This document shows positions 63,833 to 64,000 of a stretch of DNA of 64,000 nucleotides, one piece after another; position 1 is the stretch's first letter, and each line of letters starts with the position of its first letter. The DNA lies in contig CP031740.1 in assembly GCA_022701275.1 (NCBI GenBank), forward strand, positions 2,491,001 through 2,555,000, in the 5' to 3' direction. The position numbers were made by a program, and so were the translations under genes. This stretch comes from Microcoleus vaginatus PCC 9802. GTDB lineage: Bacteria > Cyanobacteriota > Cyanobacteriia > Cyanobacteriales > Microcoleaceae. The notes below the pieces were generated by a model, which had not been told where the DNA came from, did not search any database, and worked only from the letters and a program-made list of their open reading frames with translations.

Positions 63833-64000
63833 TGATTTTTACTCCGCTGATGTTATCTGATACTATGTGTTGGAACTCAAATATTCCGGGAAGGAAACGG
63901 CAGTGCCGTTTCCCTACAAATTTAACAGAACTCCAGAAATCGTGCGTGCCATAGTTTGCCGCTTTCCGTCAAACCCTGCGATCGCACTTTAATTTTGACA
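63833..64000. other. Window-edge intergenic sequence
   Basis: 168 bp upstream of the Uma2 gene; nothing further is recognised. Confidence 0.5.

Overview
The window looks like a filamentous, non-unicellular cyanobacterium of the Oscillatoriales (Microcoleus/Oscillatoria-like). The HIP1 octamer GCGATCGC is dense on both strands. Typical cyanobacterial genes are present (ycf51, hetZ-patU3, a PEP-CTERM protein, Uma2-family proteins, large hybrid kinases), and intergenic spaces are full of heptamer tandem repeats and hairpin repeats. The genus is inferred from style only.

Layout. 1-0.36 kb: end of a broken glycoside-hydrolase-like gene. 0.9-6.4 kb: a giant CBS/PAS/GAF hybrid histidine kinase. 6.6-20.1 kb: all five parts of a LivFGMHJ/Nat-type amino-acid ABC transporter on the minus strand, separated by unrelated genes: a PEP-CTERM protein, a methyltransferase, a Uma2 protein and a TPR-kinase plus receiver-AlbA_2 regulator pair. 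20.3-24.7 kb: an FAD oxidoreductase and two family 2 glycosyltransferases, probably for surface polysaccharide. 24.8-25.4 kb: Dps. 25.8-26.4 kb: transposase debris. 26.7-28.9 kb: hetZ-patU3. 29.1-31.5 kb: a TgpA-like membrane protein whose transglutaminase triad is missing. 31.7-34.9 kb: a leucine-rich-repeat Roc-COR GTPase flanked by copies of one repeat. 35.5 kb: tRNA-Leu(UAG). 35.9-42.6 kb: a peptidoglycan-binding protein, sucrose synthase, an M32 carboxypeptidase and a TPR protein. 43-47.3 kb: a MazF/Phd-like toxin-antitoxin pair next to a two-gene module of a P-loop ATPase and a TPR protein. 47.5 kb: ycf51. 48-53.2 kb: a three-gene signalling operon (hybrid kinase, lone receiver, receiver-adenylate cyclase) with overlapping reading frames. 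53.5-54.4 kb: a complete IS5-type insertion sequence. 54.9-57.4 kb: a MASE1 kinase. 58-59.3 kb: a solute-binding lipoprotein without its transporter. 59.4-60.3 kb: an RsmB-like methyltransferase gene carrying three in-frame stops. 60.7-63.8 kb: fmt, sbcD and a Uma2 gene.

The window is dominated by signalling and protein-interaction scaffolds (TPR, LRR, PAS/GAF). Core metabolism is limited to amino-acid uptake, sucrose turnover and initiator-tRNA formylation. The best candidates for undescribed systems are the ATPase + TPR pair (43.86-47.31 kb), the TPR-kinase + receiver-AlbA_2 pair with a truncated third gene (12.97-17.2 kb), and the repeat-flanked Roco protein with an unusual C-terminal tail (31.7-34.9 kb). 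Assignments rest on motif reading by eye; no database search was possible.
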